64,000 nucleotides of DNA from Bacteroidia bacterium (GCA_016786925.1 JAEUTU010000063.1:1-64000), one strand, 5' to 3'. Positions 16,727 through 26,489 are shown, numbered from the stretch's first letter. Made by a program: numbers and translations. The notes: generated from the sequence alone by a model not told the origin.

Positions 16727-17489
16727 ATTTGATGAAATCCATCACACAATCGAAAAATGCTTTGGGCTGCTCGGCATGTACCCAATGCCCGGAATTACTG
16801 ATCGTTTCAAGAATACTTCTTGGAAATAACTCCTGAATTAAAGCTATATCCTCATTAAGAATATAGTTTGATTTTTCGCCTCGTATAAAAAGTGTAGGTG
16901 TATTGCAGCTGTTATCAATAGGTGTTGCTTCGCCAATTTTTTCTATGTTTTTAACGATCACCGGCAAGTTGAATCGCCAGGCTAATTCTCCATCATCTTT
17001 CCAGTAAATGTTCTTTAGTAAAAATTGTTTGGTACCAAAATCAGAGATATACCGTCCCATGATCTCTTCGGCTTCTCTTCTTGTTTTAACTGTTTTAAAA
17101 TCGACTGCCTCCAATGCTTGTAGAACAACTTGATGATGCAATGGATAATATTTCGGAGCAATGTCGGCAACAATTAATTTGTCTAATAGGTGCTCATGCT
17201 CCAATGCAAATTGCATCACTGTTTTTCCACCCATGGAATGCCCGATCAAGATCACATTGTTTAATTGATGATCCTGGATCAACTCCAACAGATCATCACT
17301 CATTACTTTATAGTTCCATTCATCGCTATGCGGAGAAAGTCCGTGGTTACGCTGATCTACAATATACACTTCGTATCCTTGCTCGCTGAATTGTTTGGCT
17401 AAGGAGTTCCAATTATCACTCTGTCCGAACAAACCATGCAGAATGATCAGCGGTTGTCCTTGTCCGAATTTTCTATAAAATAATTTCAT
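16725..17489 (-). CDS. Alpha/beta hydrolase (YbfF-like esterase)
   Basis: 254 residues, cytosolic. The alpha/beta hydrolase signature is complete for the oxyanion and nucleophile elements: ILHGLFGQSDNW, VDQRNHGLSPH, and GHSMGGKT with nucleophile Ser85; the C-terminal NSGHWVHAEQP provides His235. The HGLFG and RNHG elements resemble YbfF-type esterases acting on short acyl esters, possibly acyl-CoA. It follows pdxJ by two bases, so the two are co-transcribed. Confidence 0.85.
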   Translation of the reverse strand: MKLFYRKFGQGQPLIILHGLFGQSDNWNSLAKQFSEQGYEVYIVDQRNHGLSPHSDEWNYKVMSDDLLELIQDHQLNNVILIGHSMGGKTVMQFALEHEHLLDKLIVADIAPKYYPLHHQVVLQALEAVDFKTVKTRREAEEIMGRYISDFGTKQFLLKNIYWKDDGELAWRFNLPVIVKNIEKIGEATPIDNSCNTPTLFIRGEKSNYILNEDIALIQELFPRSILETISNSGHWVHAEQPKAFFDCVMDFIK

Positions 17490-17491
17490 AC

Positions 17492-18217
17492 TTAACTGTT
17501 TTTCAACTGACGTAAGTACAATTGAATGGTGTTTTCTAAGCCATAGTACAAGGCATCTGAAATGAGTGCATGTCCAATGGATACTTCTAATAAATTAGGG
17601 ATCTGTTCTGCGAAATAGCGAAGATTTTCTAAACAGAGATCATGTCCGGCATTTAAACCAATGTTTAATTCTTTCGCTTTTTTTGCGGCAGCCACAAAAT
17701 CTTTGATAGCTGATTCTCTGTTGGAAGAATAATGATGAGCATAACTTTCGGTGTACAGCTCGATCCTGTCGGTGCCCGTTTCAACAGCTCCTTCGATCAT
17801 TTTAATGTCTGCATTCACAAAAATACTTGTTCTGATCCCTGCTGATTTAAACTGCGCGATCATATCTTTAAGATAATCTTTATGGGTGATCGTATCCCAG
17901 CCATGGTCGGATGTTAATTGTCCTTGGGAGTCGGGAACCAATGTTACTTGTGTTGGTTTTACTTGCATCACCAGTTCCACAAATTTCTTTTCAGTACAAT
18001 TTCCTTCAATGTTAAATTCTGTGGTAAGCAACGGTTTCAGGTCGTGTACGTCTTTGTAACGGATATGTCGTTCATCGGGACGGGGATGTACAGTGATCCC
18101 TTCGGCACCAAAGCGTTCACAATCGAGTGCCACCTTTACTACATCCGGGTTATTGCCGCCTCTTGAATTGCGCAAGGTTGCTATTTTATTGATATTTACG
18201 CTTAACTTTGTAGCCAT
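17492..18217 (-). CDS. pdxJ: Pyridoxine 5'-phosphate synthase
   Basis: 241 residues, the family length. A TIM barrel that condenses 1-deoxyxylulose 5-phosphate with 3-amino-2-oxopropyl phosphate to make pyridoxine 5'-phosphate (DXP-dependent vitamin B6 route). Visible motifs: [60 protein letters not shown] and [11 protein letters not shown]. Divergent from the CBS gene; the pdxJ, CBS, nadK neighbourhood is conserved in Bacteroidota. Confidence 0.97.
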   Translation of the reverse strand: MATKLSVNINKIATLRNSRGGNNPDVVKVALDCERFGAEGITVHPRPDERHIRYKDVHDLKPLLTTEFNIEGNCTEKKFVELVMQVKPTQVTLVPDSQGQLTSDHGWDTITHKDYLKDMIAQFKSAGIRTSIFVNADIKMIEGAVETGTDRIELYTESYAHHYSSNRESAIKDFVAAAKKAKELNIGLNAGHDLCLENLRYFAEQIPNLLEVSIGHALISDALYYGLENTIQLYLRQLKNS

Positions 18218-18251
18218 TGTTTTAATTTAAAGTGTAAAGCTAAAAAATTAG

Positions 18252-18259
18252 TAAGTTTG
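18252..18259 (+). promoter_or_regulatory. Possible -7 element of the CBS-nadK transcript
   Basis: TAAGTTTG fits TAnnTTTG, 63 bases upstream of the CBS gene. No TTG at the expected -33 position. Confidence 0.3.
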
Positions 18260-18322
18260 TATAATAAGTTTCAGTGATTTTTGTTGAATATAAATTTTTG
18301 AAAGAAACTTTAAGAATAGAAA

Positions 18323-18985
18323 ATGTTAGCAAAAGATTTAATAACAGACGAGATACCACCACTTAAAACTTCCGATACCGGCTTGATGGCGATCAACTGG
18401 ATGGATGAGTTCAAAGTGTCGCATTTGCCTATTGTCAATAAGCACGAGTACCTTGGCCTGATCTCCGATACCGATATTTTAGATTTAAATATTACAGATG
18501 ATGAGTTGGGTAAGACCAAACTTTCATTGATCCGCCCGTTTGTTACCGAAAACCAGCATGTGTACGAGGTGATAAAGATGATCTCCAGCATGAAATTGTC
18601 GGTACTGCCTGTTTTAAACGAGCATCAACATTATGTTGGTTTGATTCCATTGACCGCGCTGTTACACCAGTTCTCTACTTTGGCAGCTACACGTGAGCCA
18701 GGAGGAATTGTGGTATTGGAGTTGGGCCTGCATGATTATTCGCTCACCCAGATAGCACAGATCGTTGAAGGGAATGATGCGAAGATCCTTAGTTTGTATG
18801 TTAATCCTTTAGAGGATTCTACCAAGATAGAAGTTACCCTGAAGCTCAATAAACAGGATCTTTCCGGTGTGTTGCAAACCTTCTACCGTTACAATTATAA
18901 TGTAAAACAATCTTTTCATCAAAGTGAATTTTTGGATGATATGAAGAACCGTTTCGATTCCTTCATGAATTACATCAATATTTAA
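18323..18985 (+). CDS. CBS-domain protein
   Basis: 220 residues. Two CBS motifs cover about residues 1-130 (LIT-DEIPPLKTSDTG, LPIVNKHEYLGLISDTDIL; VIKMISSMKLSVLPVLNEHQHYVGLIPL); the C-terminal part (REPGGIVVLELG..DYSLTQIAQIVEGNDAKIL) is ACT-like. CBS pairs bind adenosine nucleotides and usually regulate a partner. It is seven bases before nadK, so an adenine-nucleotide sensor linked to NADP synthesis is an attractive but unproven idea. Confidence 0.85.
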   Translation: MLAKDLITDEIPPLKTSDTGLMAINWMDEFKVSHLPIVNKHEYLGLISDTDILDLNITDDELGKTKLSLIRPFVTENQHVYEVIKMISSMKLSVLPVLNEHQHYVGLIPLTALLHQFSTLAATREPGGIVVLELGLHDYSLTQIAQIVEGNDAKILSLYVNPLEDSTKIEVTLKLNKQDLSGVLQTFYRYNYNVKQSFHQSEFLDDMKNRFDSFMNYINI

Positions 18986-18992
18986 AAAGATC

Positions 18993-19871
18993 ATGAAAGT
19001 TGCCATATACGCACGTTCAACAAACGACAATGTTTCGGAACATATTCAGGCTTTGTTTCATAAGCTGAACGAGTATAAGACCGAAATATACGTGTATGAG
19101 CCTTATTATCAGTTTATCAAGCAAAAGCTGAATGTTTCAGGTTTGATCAAAACCTTCTCAAAGCATTCCGAACTGGCCGGGGTGGTTGATTGTATGCTTA
19201 GTTTGGGTGGAGATGGAACCTTTTTAGAAACGCTTACCTACGTTAGAAATTCGAATATCCCTGTTTTAGGTATTAATACCGGCCGTTTGGGCTTTTTGGC
19301 GAATGTGGCCAAAACAGAGATCAATTCGGCTATAGAAGCATTGTTTCACAAAAAATTCACCATTGAAAAGCGTGCTTTGCTTTGTGTTCAGGAGCCTTCC
19401 AATTTGTTTGGAGAGGTAAATTATGGATTGAATGAACTTACGATCATGAAAAAGGATTCATCCGCCATGATCACGATCCATGCCTACATCAATGGGGAGT
19501 ATCTGAACTCTTATTTTGCCGATGGCTTGATCATCGCTACTCCTACCGGTTCAACCGCTTATTCTCTTAGCTGCGGTGGGCCTTTGGTAATGCCCGGCTC
19601 CGAAAATTTTGTGATCACTCCGATCGCACCGCATAATTTGAATGTTCGTCCTTTGGTGATCTCCGATAACAATGTGATCACCCTGAAAGTGGAAGGTCGC
19701 AGTCCAAACTACCTTGTATCCCTTGATTCTAAAAGCGAAGTGATCGATTCATCCATTGAGATCATGCTTAAAAAAGCCGATTTTTCGCTCAACCTGATCA
19801 AGCTCGAAAATCAGCACTTTTTTAATACCATTCGCAACAAACTTTTATGGGGTTTGGATAAGCGTAATTAA
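18993..19871 (+). CDS. nadK: NAD kinase
   Basis: 292 residues. Phosphorylates NAD to NADP. The signatures are clear: MLSLGGDGTFLETL (GGDGT phosphate-binding motif), LGINTGRLGFLANV, FADGLIIATPTGSTAYSLSCGGPLV. The N-terminal Rossmann-like lobe and C-terminal beta lobe are complete. Seven bases after the CBS gene. Confidence 0.96.
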   Translation: MKVAIYARSTNDNVSEHIQALFHKLNEYKTEIYVYEPYYQFIKQKLNVSGLIKTFSKHSELAGVVDCMLSLGGDGTFLETLTYVRNSNIPVLGINTGRLGFLANVAKTEINSAIEALFHKKFTIEKRALLCVQEPSNLFGEVNYGLNELTIMKKDSSAMITIHAYINGEYLNSYFADGLIIATPTGSTAYSLSCGGPLVMPGSENFVITPIAPHNLNVRPLVISDNNVITLKVEGRSPNYLVSLDSKSEVIDSSIEIMLKKADFSLNLIKLENQHFFNTIRNKLLWGLDKRN

Positions 19872-19906
19872 CTATAATTAACACTTTTTCATAAGCAAAA
19901 ATCTAC

Positions 19907-19914
19907 TATATTTG
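19907..19914 (+). promoter_or_regulatory. Probable -7 element of the porG-uppS-bamA-ompH transcript
   Basis: TATATTTG, exact TAnnTTTG, in the 105-base gap after nadK. A short hairpin follows in the leader (ATAAAAAC at about 19934 pairing with GTTTTTAT at about 19953). No -33 TTG seen. Confidence 0.45.
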
Positions 19915-19976
19915 CTATCCCTTGTAAGAGGCAATAAAAACGTAATTTTTCTGTTTTTATCATTAGTTTTTTAAAA

Positions 19977-20828
19977 TTGAAAAAAAGTCATTTTATATTC
20001 TTTGTTTTTATCCTGATCGCAGGCTCACTTTTTGCTCAACATGGCAAAAAGAAGAGTAGCTATGAGGTGGGCGTGTTTTTAGGTGGCTCGTATTATATTG
20101 GCGACCTGAACCCATTGGGGCATTTGAATCAGTTTACTAAACCTGCAGGTGGCTTGGTGATGCGTTATAACATTAACTACCGTCTGGCTGCCCGTGCCAA
20201 TTTGTTTTTTGGTAGTATTCAGGCCGATGATGCCTACGCGAAGACAACGGCTGCACATCAGCGGAATTTGAATTTTAAATCTCCCGTGACCGAATTCTCC
20301 GGCCAGCTGGAATTTAATTTCCTGGATTATCAGATCGGCAATGAGAAACGCAAATTCAGTCCCTATATCTTTTTAGGCGTAGGCGTTTTTAAATTCAACC
20401 CTCAAGGTAATATAGGCGGCAATTGGGTGGCATTGCAACCGCTTAGTACGGAAGGGCAGGGATTAGAAGGCGGAGCCTCCAAAAAGAAATATAAGCTAAC
20501 ACAGATCTCTATTCCTTTTGGTGTAGGGTTCAGAACGAATCTTTCAAAAGGGATCGGTCTATCGATCGAGTGGGGAATGAGAAAAACATTTACCGATTAT
20601 CTGGATGATGTAAGTAAAACGTATTATGATCCGGTAAAATTGGCTGCTGCCCGTGGAGGTGTTGCTGCTGCTCTGTCGGATCCAAGTAAAGGCACAGACC
20701 CTGCTTTTTCGAATGTAGGGCGTCAGCGAGGGAATCCAACTAATAAAGATTGGTATTCCTTCGTAGGCGCAGTGTTAACGATAAAATTAAAAGAAAGAAA
20801 ATCCCCTTGTCCGGGAGTACAAGATTAG
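19977..20828 (+). CDS. PorG-like outer membrane protein (DUF6089)
   Basis: 283 residues from a TTG start; no ATG precedes the signal peptide, which ends at AGSLFAQ. The mature chain reads as an outer membrane barrel (VGVFLGGSYYIGDLNP, YNINYRLAARANLFFG, LEFNFLDYQIG, SPYIFLGVGVF, GIGLSIEWGMRKTFTDYLDDVS). This family, upstream of uppS and bamA, includes PorG of the type IX secretion system, which links the PorK/PorN ring to the outer membrane. The position supports the call; the T9SS role is inferred from family and context. Confidence 0.8.
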   Translation: MKKSHFIFFVFILIAGSLFAQHGKKKSSYEVGVFLGGSYYIGDLNPLGHLNQFTKPAGGLVMRYNINYRLAARANLFFGSIQADDAYAKTTAAHQRNLNFKSPVTEFSGQLEFNFLDYQIGNEKRKFSPYIFLGVGVFKFNPQGNIGGNWVALQPLSTEGQGLEGGASKKKYKLTQISIPFGVGFRTNLSKGIGLSIEWGMRKTFTDYLDDVSKTYYDPVKLAAARGGVAAALSDPSKGTDPAFSNVGRQRGNPTNKDWYSFVGAVLTIKLKERKSPCPGVQD

Positions 20829-20852
20829 TAACTTAAAACGTATGTCATTCGT

Positions 20853-20880
20853 CTTCCATTTGGATGCCTTCAAATGGAAG
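20853..20880 (+). promoter_or_regulatory. Ten-base-pair perfect hairpin upstream of uppS
   Basis: Arms CTTCCATTTG (20853-20862) and CAAATGGAAG (20871-20880) with an eight-base loop, between porG and uppS. No T-run follows, so it is not a classic terminator. An in-frame ATG for uppS falls in its loop (20864), which argues for the later ATG at 20897. It may set the porG to uppS expression ratio or protect the mRNA. Confidence 0.6.
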
Positions 20881-20896
20881 GACGAGCAAAAATAAA

Positions 20897-21640
20897 ATGA
20901 GCTTAAAAGAAAAAATTAACCTGTCGAAATTGCCAAAGCACATCGCGATCATTATGGATGGCAATGGAAGATGGGCGAAGCAGCAGGGTGCAGAGCGAAT
21001 CTACGGGCACGAAAATGGAGTAAAATCAGTTCGTGATGCCGTTGAAGCAGCAGCAGAGTTAGGAGTAGAATATTTGACACTTTATGCCTTCTCTACCGAG
21101 AATTGGAACCGTCCGAAAGAAGAGGTGATCGCTTTGATGCAATTGTTAGTTCATACCATCAATGCAGAAACGCCTACACTCAACAAAAATAATATCCGTT
21201 TAAAAGCTATTGGCGATCTTAAAAGTTTGCCTGGCGATTGTTACAATGAGCTTCAGGAAGCAATGGAAGCAACAAAGAACAATAGCAGAACAACCTTAGT
21301 GCTTGCACTTAGCTACAGCTCCCGTTGGGAATTGGTAAATGCTATGCAGCAGATCGCACAACAGGTGGAAAATAAACAACTCTCTTCTTCAGACATCACT
21401 GAGGAAACGATCAATAAAAACCTATGTACTGCTGACATTCCTGAACCGGAATTGATGATCCGTACCAGTGGTGAGCATCGTATCAGTAATTTTTTATTGT
21501 GGCAACTAGCTTATGCCGAATTGTATTTTACGGATAAGTTTTGGCCCGATTTTAAAAAAGAAGATCTATACGAAGCGATCATTGATTATCAAAACCGTGA
21601 GCGCAGATTTGGAAAGACCAGTGAGCAATTAATTTCTTAA
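20897..21640 (+). CDS. uppS: Isoprenyl (undecaprenyl diphosphate) transferase
   Basis: 247 residues from the ATG at 20897, giving the standard start [22 protein letters not shown]. It builds the long cis-isoprenoid carrier used for peptidoglycan and polysaccharide export. Motifs: [13 protein letters not shown] with catalytic Asp, [24 protein letters not shown], and the C-terminal [25 protein letters not shown]. Eight bases before bamA. Confidence 0.96.
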   Translation: MSLKEKINLSKLPKHIAIIMDGNGRWAKQQGAERIYGHENGVKSVRDAVEAAAELGVEYLTLYAFSTENWNRPKEEVIALMQLLVHTINAETPTLNKNNIRLKAIGDLKSLPGDCYNELQEAMEATKNNSRTTLVLALSYSSRWELVNAMQQIAQQVENKQLSSSDITEETINKNLCTADIPEPELMIRTSGEHRISNFLLWQLAYAELYFTDKFWPDFKKEDLYEAIIDYQNRERRFGKTSEQLIS

Positions 21641-21648
21641 TATTCAGT

Positions 21649-24381
21649 ATGTACATAAAAATTAAAATATTTTTCTTCTTTCTTCTTCTTTCCTTTTCGG
21701 TGAGTGCGCAGGTTATTCCTATTGGTGGTGATACTACAGGTGTGATCGATCTTACCGTTTCAAAAGAATATGAAATTGGAGGCATTGAAGTAAAAGGTGC
21801 AGAACACTTCGATAAAAATGTGATCGTGCTTTTAACCGGTTTAGGTATTGGTGATAAGGTGCAGGTGCCGGGCGATAAGTTTGCCACTGCTATTGAAAAC
21901 CTTTGGAAACAAGGTCTGTTTGATGATATCAAGATCACTGCTGATCGCGTACAAGGCAAGTACATCTTTATCGATATCACTGTTGTGGAGCGTCCGCGTT
22001 TGTTGAAATTTGCTTTAAAAGGAATTACCAAATCGGAAGCTGATGAGTTGCGTGAACGCATCAAATTGGTGAAAGGGAAAGTGATCACGGATAATGTGCT
22101 GGCTTCTACCAAGGAGACGGTAAAAGAATTCTTTGTTGTAAAAGGTTATACCGATGTAGCTGTTGATATCCGTTTGGATAAAGAGCCGAAGCAGGATAAT
22201 GTGGTCATCATGTTCATCAATATCGATAAAAAGAAAAAAGTAAGGATCAAAGAGATCAACATCATTGGAAATAAATCGATCGGTACATTCAAGTTGCGTA
22301 GAAAGTTTAAGGAAACAAAACGCAGACGTTGGTGGAACCCATTCAACGATGGTAAGTTTGATGAAGACAATTACGAGAAAGATAAAAACACCATTGTAGA
22401 AAAATACAATCAAAAAGGATTTAGAGATGCTGCTATTGTAAAGGATAGCATCTACAGAGAGTGGACACCGAAACGTTTCCGTCCGGCAAAACATGCGAAA
22501 GCAACTGTTGCTTATTTTCTGAAAGGGAAGCCAATGTTGGCCGAGACCTATTTCACTCCTAAAAAACGTAAGACTTCAAAGTTATTGGTATGGGAAAGCA
22601 TCAAACGATTCCAGGCAGTTCGTGATACGAATTATTACAAAAAATTCATCACCATTGATATTTACGTGAGTGAAGGGAAGAAATATTATTTCCGTGATAT
22701 CACCTGGGTGGGGAACAGTAAATACTCTTCTAAAGATCTAAGCAACGTATTGGGCATTAAAAAAGGTGAAGTATTCAATCAGGAAGATCTGGATGCCAAA
22801 TTATTCATGAATCCGAATGGAAGTGATATTAGTTCACTTTATATGGATGAAGGATATTTGTTCTTTAATGTGACTCCGGTTGAAACCATGGTAAATGGTG
22901 ATTCGATCGATATTGAAATGAGAATTTACGAAGGCAAGCAAGCAACGATCAATAAAATTACCATCGTAGGAAATACAAAAACAAACGACCGTGTGGTTAT
23001 GCGTGAGATCAGAACCCGTCCTGGACAGTTATTCCGTAGATCGGATGTGATCCGTTCACAACGTGAATTATCGCAGTTAGGTTATTTCGATCCTGAGAAA
23101 ATGAATGTGGTTCCAACACCAAATCCTGCAACAGGAACAGTAGATATTGAATATACCGTTGAAGAAAAACCGTCTGATCAGATCGAGCTTTCCGGTGGTT
23201 ACGGTGGTGGACGTGTAGTTGGAACATTGGGTGTTTCCTTCAATAATTTCTCTGCAAAGAATTTCTTCAAAAAAGATGCTTGGCGACCACTTCCATCGGG
23301 TGATGGACAACGTTTGAGTGTGAGAGCACAATCGAATGGTTTATTTTTCCAATCGTATAATATCTCCTTTACGGAGCCATGGTTAGGTGGTAGAAAACCA
23401 AACTCTTTGAGCGTAACGGCTTATTATTCTATTCAAAGTAATGGTGAAAAGAAAAGAACTACCAATTCGGAAGGTGTAAAAGTATTGAACCCTGCAAGAG
23501 CATCACTTGATATTACCGGTTTGTCTATCGGATTGGGTCGCAGATTAAAATGGCCGGATGATTATTTTACATTGTATCAGGAATTGAATTACCAATATTA
23601 TGTATTGAATAATTATGGTTCTATCTTCTCTTTCAGTAAAGGATATGCCAACAATATTTATTATAAAGCAACACTTCAGCGTAACTCGGTTGATAAACCG
23701 ATCTTTGAAACACGTGGATCTGTTGTTACATTGAGCGGTCAGTGGACTCCTCCATATTCATTGTTCAATGGAAAAGATTATTCCAGTCCAACCATGACGG
23801 ATCAGGAGCGTTTCAATTTTGTGGAGTATCAAAAGTACAAAGCAACAGTTACCTTCTTCACGCCAATTACCAATAAACGTGGGGAAGAAGGCAAAGAGGC
23901 ACGCAATTTGATATTGCGTACAACAGTTGGTATGGGCTTCCTTACTTCTTATAACAGTAAGGTTGGTCAGTCACCGTTTGAACGTTTTTATTTGGGTGGT
24001 AGCGGTTTAACAGGATTTGCATTGGATGGTCGTGAGATCATTGCTTTGAGAGGATATGATGATCAATCATTATCAGCTGCAAGAGGCTCCATGTTCATCA
24101 CAAAATACACTGCTGAATTACGCTTCCCGGTTACAACCAATCCGCAGGCAACTATTTATATGTTAGCCTTTACGGAAGGTGGTAATACATGGCAAAAGTC
24201 GAAGGAGTTTAATCCTTTTAAAGTGTATCGTTCAGCCGGTTTAGGAGTGAGGGTGTTTTTACCAATGTTTGGATTGTTAGGATTTGACTATGGCTGGAGA
24301 TTGGATGATGTTCCTACAAACCCAACCATGCAAAAAGGACAGTTCCACTTTACAATTGGAGCATCAATTGGTGAATTGTAA
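21649..24381 (+). CDS. bamA: Outer membrane protein assembly factor BamA
   Basis: 910 residues, about 100 longer than in E. coli. Signal peptide ends at VSAQ. Residues about 40-480 contain POTRA domains (EIGGIEVKGAEHFDKNVIVL; VRIKEINIIGNKSIGTFKL; ATINKITIVGNTKTNDRVVMREI); a Lys/Arg-rich insertion (ETKRRRWWNPF; TPKKRKTSK) lengthens the second to third repeat. The 16-stranded barrel follows (SGGYGGGRVVGTLGVSFNNF), with the conserved surface loop ALRGYDD at about 803. It inserts beta-barrel proteins in the outer membrane. Confidence 0.96.
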   Translation: MYIKIKIFFFFLLLSFSVSAQVIPIGGDTTGVIDLTVSKEYEIGGIEVKGAEHFDKNVIVLLTGLGIGDKVQVPGDKFATAIENLWKQGLFDDIKITADRVQGKYIFIDITVVERPRLLKFALKGITKSEADELRERIKLVKGKVITDNVLASTKETVKEFFVVKGYTDVAVDIRLDKEPKQDNVVIMFINIDKKKKVRIKEINIIGNKSIGTFKLRRKFKETKRRRWWNPFNDGKFDEDNYEKDKNTIVEKYNQKGFRDAAIVKDSIYREWTPKRFRPAKHAKATVAYFLKGKPMLAETYFTPKKRKTSKLLVWESIKRFQAVRDTNYYKKFITIDIYVSEGKKYYFRDITWVGNSKYSSKDLSNVLGIKKGEVFNQEDLDAKLFMNPNGSDISSLYMDEGYLFFNVTPVETMVNGDSIDIEMRIYEGKQATINKITIVGNTKTNDRVVMREIRTRPGQLFRRSDVIRSQRELSQLGYFDPEKMNVVPTPNPATGTVDIEYTVEEKPSDQIELSGGYGGGRVVGTLGVSFNNFSAKNFFKKDAWRPLPSGDGQRLSVRAQSNGLFFQSYNISFTEPWLGGRKPNSLSVTAYYSIQSNGEKKRTTNSEGVKVLNPARASLDITGLSIGLGRRLKWPDDYFTLYQELNYQYYVLNNYGSIFSFSKGYANNIYYKATLQRNSVDKPIFETRGSVVTLSGQWTPPYSLFNGKDYSSPTMTDQERFNFVEYQKYKATVTFFTPITNKRGEEGKEARNLILRTTVGMGFLTSYNSKVGQSPFERFYLGGSGLTGFALDGREIIALRGYDDQSLSAARGSMFITKYTAELRFPVTTNPQATIYMLAFTEGGNTWQKSKEFNPFKVYRSAGLGVRVFLPMFGLLGFDYGWRLDDVPTNPTMQKGQFHFTIGASIGEL

Positions 24382-24436
24382 TAAATTACTAAATTCGTTC
24401 CGCGATTTTAGACGTGAATATTAAAAAAGAAGAAAA

Positions 24437-24988
24437 ATGAAAAAACTATTTTTAACATTAAGCATCATCTTGATCACAAGTGTTGCCTCTTTTGCACAAA
24501 AATTCGCATATGTTGATACTGAATATATTTTAGGTCAGATCCCTGAATATAAAGCTGCTCAGGCGGAGTTAGACAAGATCTCTGTGCAATGGCAAAAAGA
24601 GATCGAAGCAAAATATACTGAGATCGATAAAATGTATAAAGCGTATCAGGCAGAGCAGATCTTGCTTACTGAAGAAATGAAAAAGAAACGTGAAGCAGAT
24701 ATTATTGCTAAAGAGAAAGAGGCAAAAGATCTTCAAAAACAACGTTTTGGAGTGGATGGTGAATTATTTAAAAAACGTCAGGAATTGGTAAAGCCTATTC
24801 AGGATAAAGTGTATAATGCTGTAAAATCAGTAGCTGAAAAAAGCGGTTACGCTGTAATATTTGATAGAGCAGGCGATATGACCATGTTATATGCCAATGC
24901 TAAAAATGATAAAAGTGATGATGTACTTGAATTGATGGGTTACAAAGGTGGTAAAACAGGATCAGGTACAGGCACTAAAAAACAATAA
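24437..24988 (+). CDS. OmpH/Skp periplasmic chaperone, copy 1
   Basis: 183 residues. Signal peptide ends at ASFAQ; then FAYVDTEYILGQIPEYKAAQAELD and a long coiled coil (about 40-110), the tentacles of a Skp-like trimer, and a return segment VKPIQDKVYNAVKSVAEKSGYAVIFDRAG. It shields unfolded outer membrane proteins on their way to BamA, encoded just upstream. The C-terminus has a Gly/Thr/Lys tail (GKTGSGTGTKKQ). Confidence 0.92.
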   Translation: MKKLFLTLSIILITSVASFAQKFAYVDTEYILGQIPEYKAAQAELDKISVQWQKEIEAKYTEIDKMYKAYQAEQILLTEEMKKKREADIIAKEKEAKDLQKQRFGVDGELFKKRQELVKPIQDKVYNAVKSVAEKSGYAVIFDRAGDMTMLYANAKNDKSDDVLELMGYKGGKTGSGTGTKKQ

Positions 24989-25028
24989 TCAACAATCGTA
25001 AATTTTAAACAAACCAAAAATTAATATT

Positions 25029-25571
25029 ATGAAGAACATCGCAAAATTAGTAGTTGTAAGTGTAGTTATTTTAATGAGTTCATTTACAGCCAATGCTCAA
25101 AAAGTAGCGCACATCGACTTAGACTCATTGATCAGCATAATGCCGGAATCTAAAACTGCTCAACAAGCTGTTCAGGATTACGCAAAACAATTAGAGCAAC
25201 AAGTAGTAGCAATGCAAACTGAGTTGCAAACAAAATACGAAGAGTATCAAAAGACATCTGCTGATATGGCTCCGATCATCAAACAAAACAAAGAAAAAGA
25301 GTTGAATGATTTGAACCAACGTATTCAGGATTTCCAACAACAAGCTCAGGTAGATTACCAAAATAAGAGCGCTGAGTTGTCTAAGCCTGTTTATGAGAAA
25401 GCTAAAAAAGCGATCGATCAAGTAGCTAAAGAAAACGGTTACAAATATGTATTAGACACAAGCACAGGTTTAGTATTATACAATGAGCCTGCTGATGATA
25501 TCATTGGATTGGTAGTAAAAAAATTAGGAATCACTGTTCCTGCAACAAATACTCCAGCTCCAAAAAAATAA
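25029..25571 (+). CDS. OmpH/Skp periplasmic chaperone, copy 2
   Basis: 180 residues, a diverged paralogue of the gene 40 bases upstream. Signal peptide ends at TANAQ; VAHIDLDSLISIMPESKTAQQAV, a Gln-rich coiled coil (about 50-120), and KPVYEKAKKAIDQVAKENGYKYVLDTSTGLVLY. The tail is Pro/Ala-rich. Tandem Skp-like genes after bamA are usual in Bacteroidota. A strong terminator at 25592 closes the transcript. Confidence 0.92.
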   Translation: MKNIAKLVVVSVVILMSSFTANAQKVAHIDLDSLISIMPESKTAQQAVQDYAKQLEQQVVAMQTELQTKYEEYQKTSADMAPIIKQNKEKELNDLNQRIQDFQQQAQVDYQNKSAELSKPVYEKAKKAIDQVAKENGYKYVLDTSTGLVLYNEPADDIIGLVVKKLGITVPATNTPAPKK

Positions 25572-25591
25572 CAGATCATTGGATCTGACAG

Positions 25592-25622
25592 AAAAGCCTC
25601 ATGATAATTTCATGAGGCTTTT
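25592..25622 (+). terminator. Strong intrinsic terminator after the bamA-ompH operon
   Basis: Thirteen-base arms: AAAAGCCTCATGA (25592-25604), five-base loop, TCATGAGGCTTTT (25610-25622), followed by more T. Confidence 0.9.
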
Positions 25623-25667
25623 TCATAAGTAATTTTTAACTTGCATCGAAATTCGATACAGCACAAC

Positions 25668-26489
25668 ATGAGCAAAAGGCCCATCGGTATATTTGATTCC
25701 GGTTACGGAGGATTAACTGTTTTAAAAGAAATAGTAAAACAGCTGCCGCAATACGACTATCTGTACCTGGGGGATAATGCCCGTGCGCCTTATGGGACAC
25801 GTTCGTTTGAAACTGTTTATGAATACACCTTAGAGTGTGTAAAGAAATTGTTTGAAATGGATTGTGAGCTAGTGGTGCTGGCTTGCAACACTGCTTCTGC
25901 AAAAGCATTGCGAAACATTCAACAAAAAGATCTTCCGAATCTTGCTCCCGACAAAAGAGTGTTGGGGGTTATCCGTCCAACTACGGAAGTGGTAGGGAAC
26001 TATACAAAGACCAATCATATTGGTGTATTAGGAACCTCCGGAACCATCGCATCTTATTCGTATAAAATAGAGATCGGGAAGTTTTTCCCTGAGATAGTAG
26101 TACACCAGGAGGCTTGTCCGATGTGGGTGCCATTGGTAGAGAATAATGAATTTGAAAGCGAAGGTGCCGATTATTTTATAAAGAAGAATCTGGATCACTT
26201 ATTCGAACAAGGAAATAAAATTGATACGATCATTCTTGGTTGTACGCACTATCCTTTGTTGATCAATAAGATCAAAAAACATTTACCTCAAGGCATTACT
26301 GTGTTATCGCAAGGGGAGATCGTTGCAGCGAGTCTGACTGATTATTTGAAACGACATACAGAAATAGAAAGCAAGTTGAGTAAAGGTGGAACATTAGAAT
26401 ACTTTACAACCGATTCGCCTGAAAATTTTGATAAAGCAGCCAGTATCTTTACCGGTGCATCTGTTCACTCCAAACACATCGATCTGTAA
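25668..26489 (+). CDS. murI: Glutamate racemase
   Basis: 273 residues from the ATG at 25668 (an upstream TTG at 25641 would add nine unsupported residues). Interconverts L- and D-glutamate for peptidoglycan. Motifs: IGIFDSGYGGLTVL with the first acid, LVLACNTASAKAL (Cys 1), GVLGTSGTI, and IILGCTHYPLL (Cys 2). The stop is one base before the TTG start of lnt, so they are translationally coupled. Confidence 0.95.
   Translation: MSKRPIGIFDSGYGGLTVLKEIVKQLPQYDYLYLGDNARAPYGTRSFETVYEYTLECVKKLFEMDCELVVLACNTASAKALRNIQQKDLPNLAPDKRVLGVIRPTTEVVGNYTKTNHIGVLGTSGTIASYSYKIEIGKFFPEIVVHQEACPMWVPLVENNEFESEGADYFIKKNLDHLFEQGNKIDTIILGCTHYPLLINKIKKHLPQGITVLSQGEIVAASLTDYLKRHTEIESKLSKGGTLEYFTTDSPENFDKAASIFTGASVHSKHIDL

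Noticed and set aside
20864-20896. Earlier ATG for uppS
   Set aside because: It lies in the loop of a strong hairpin and adds residues not seen in the family; the ATG at 20897 fits.
22015-22494. 159-codon frame opposite bamA
   Set aside because: Mirror of BamA POTRA coding sequence without a start signal.
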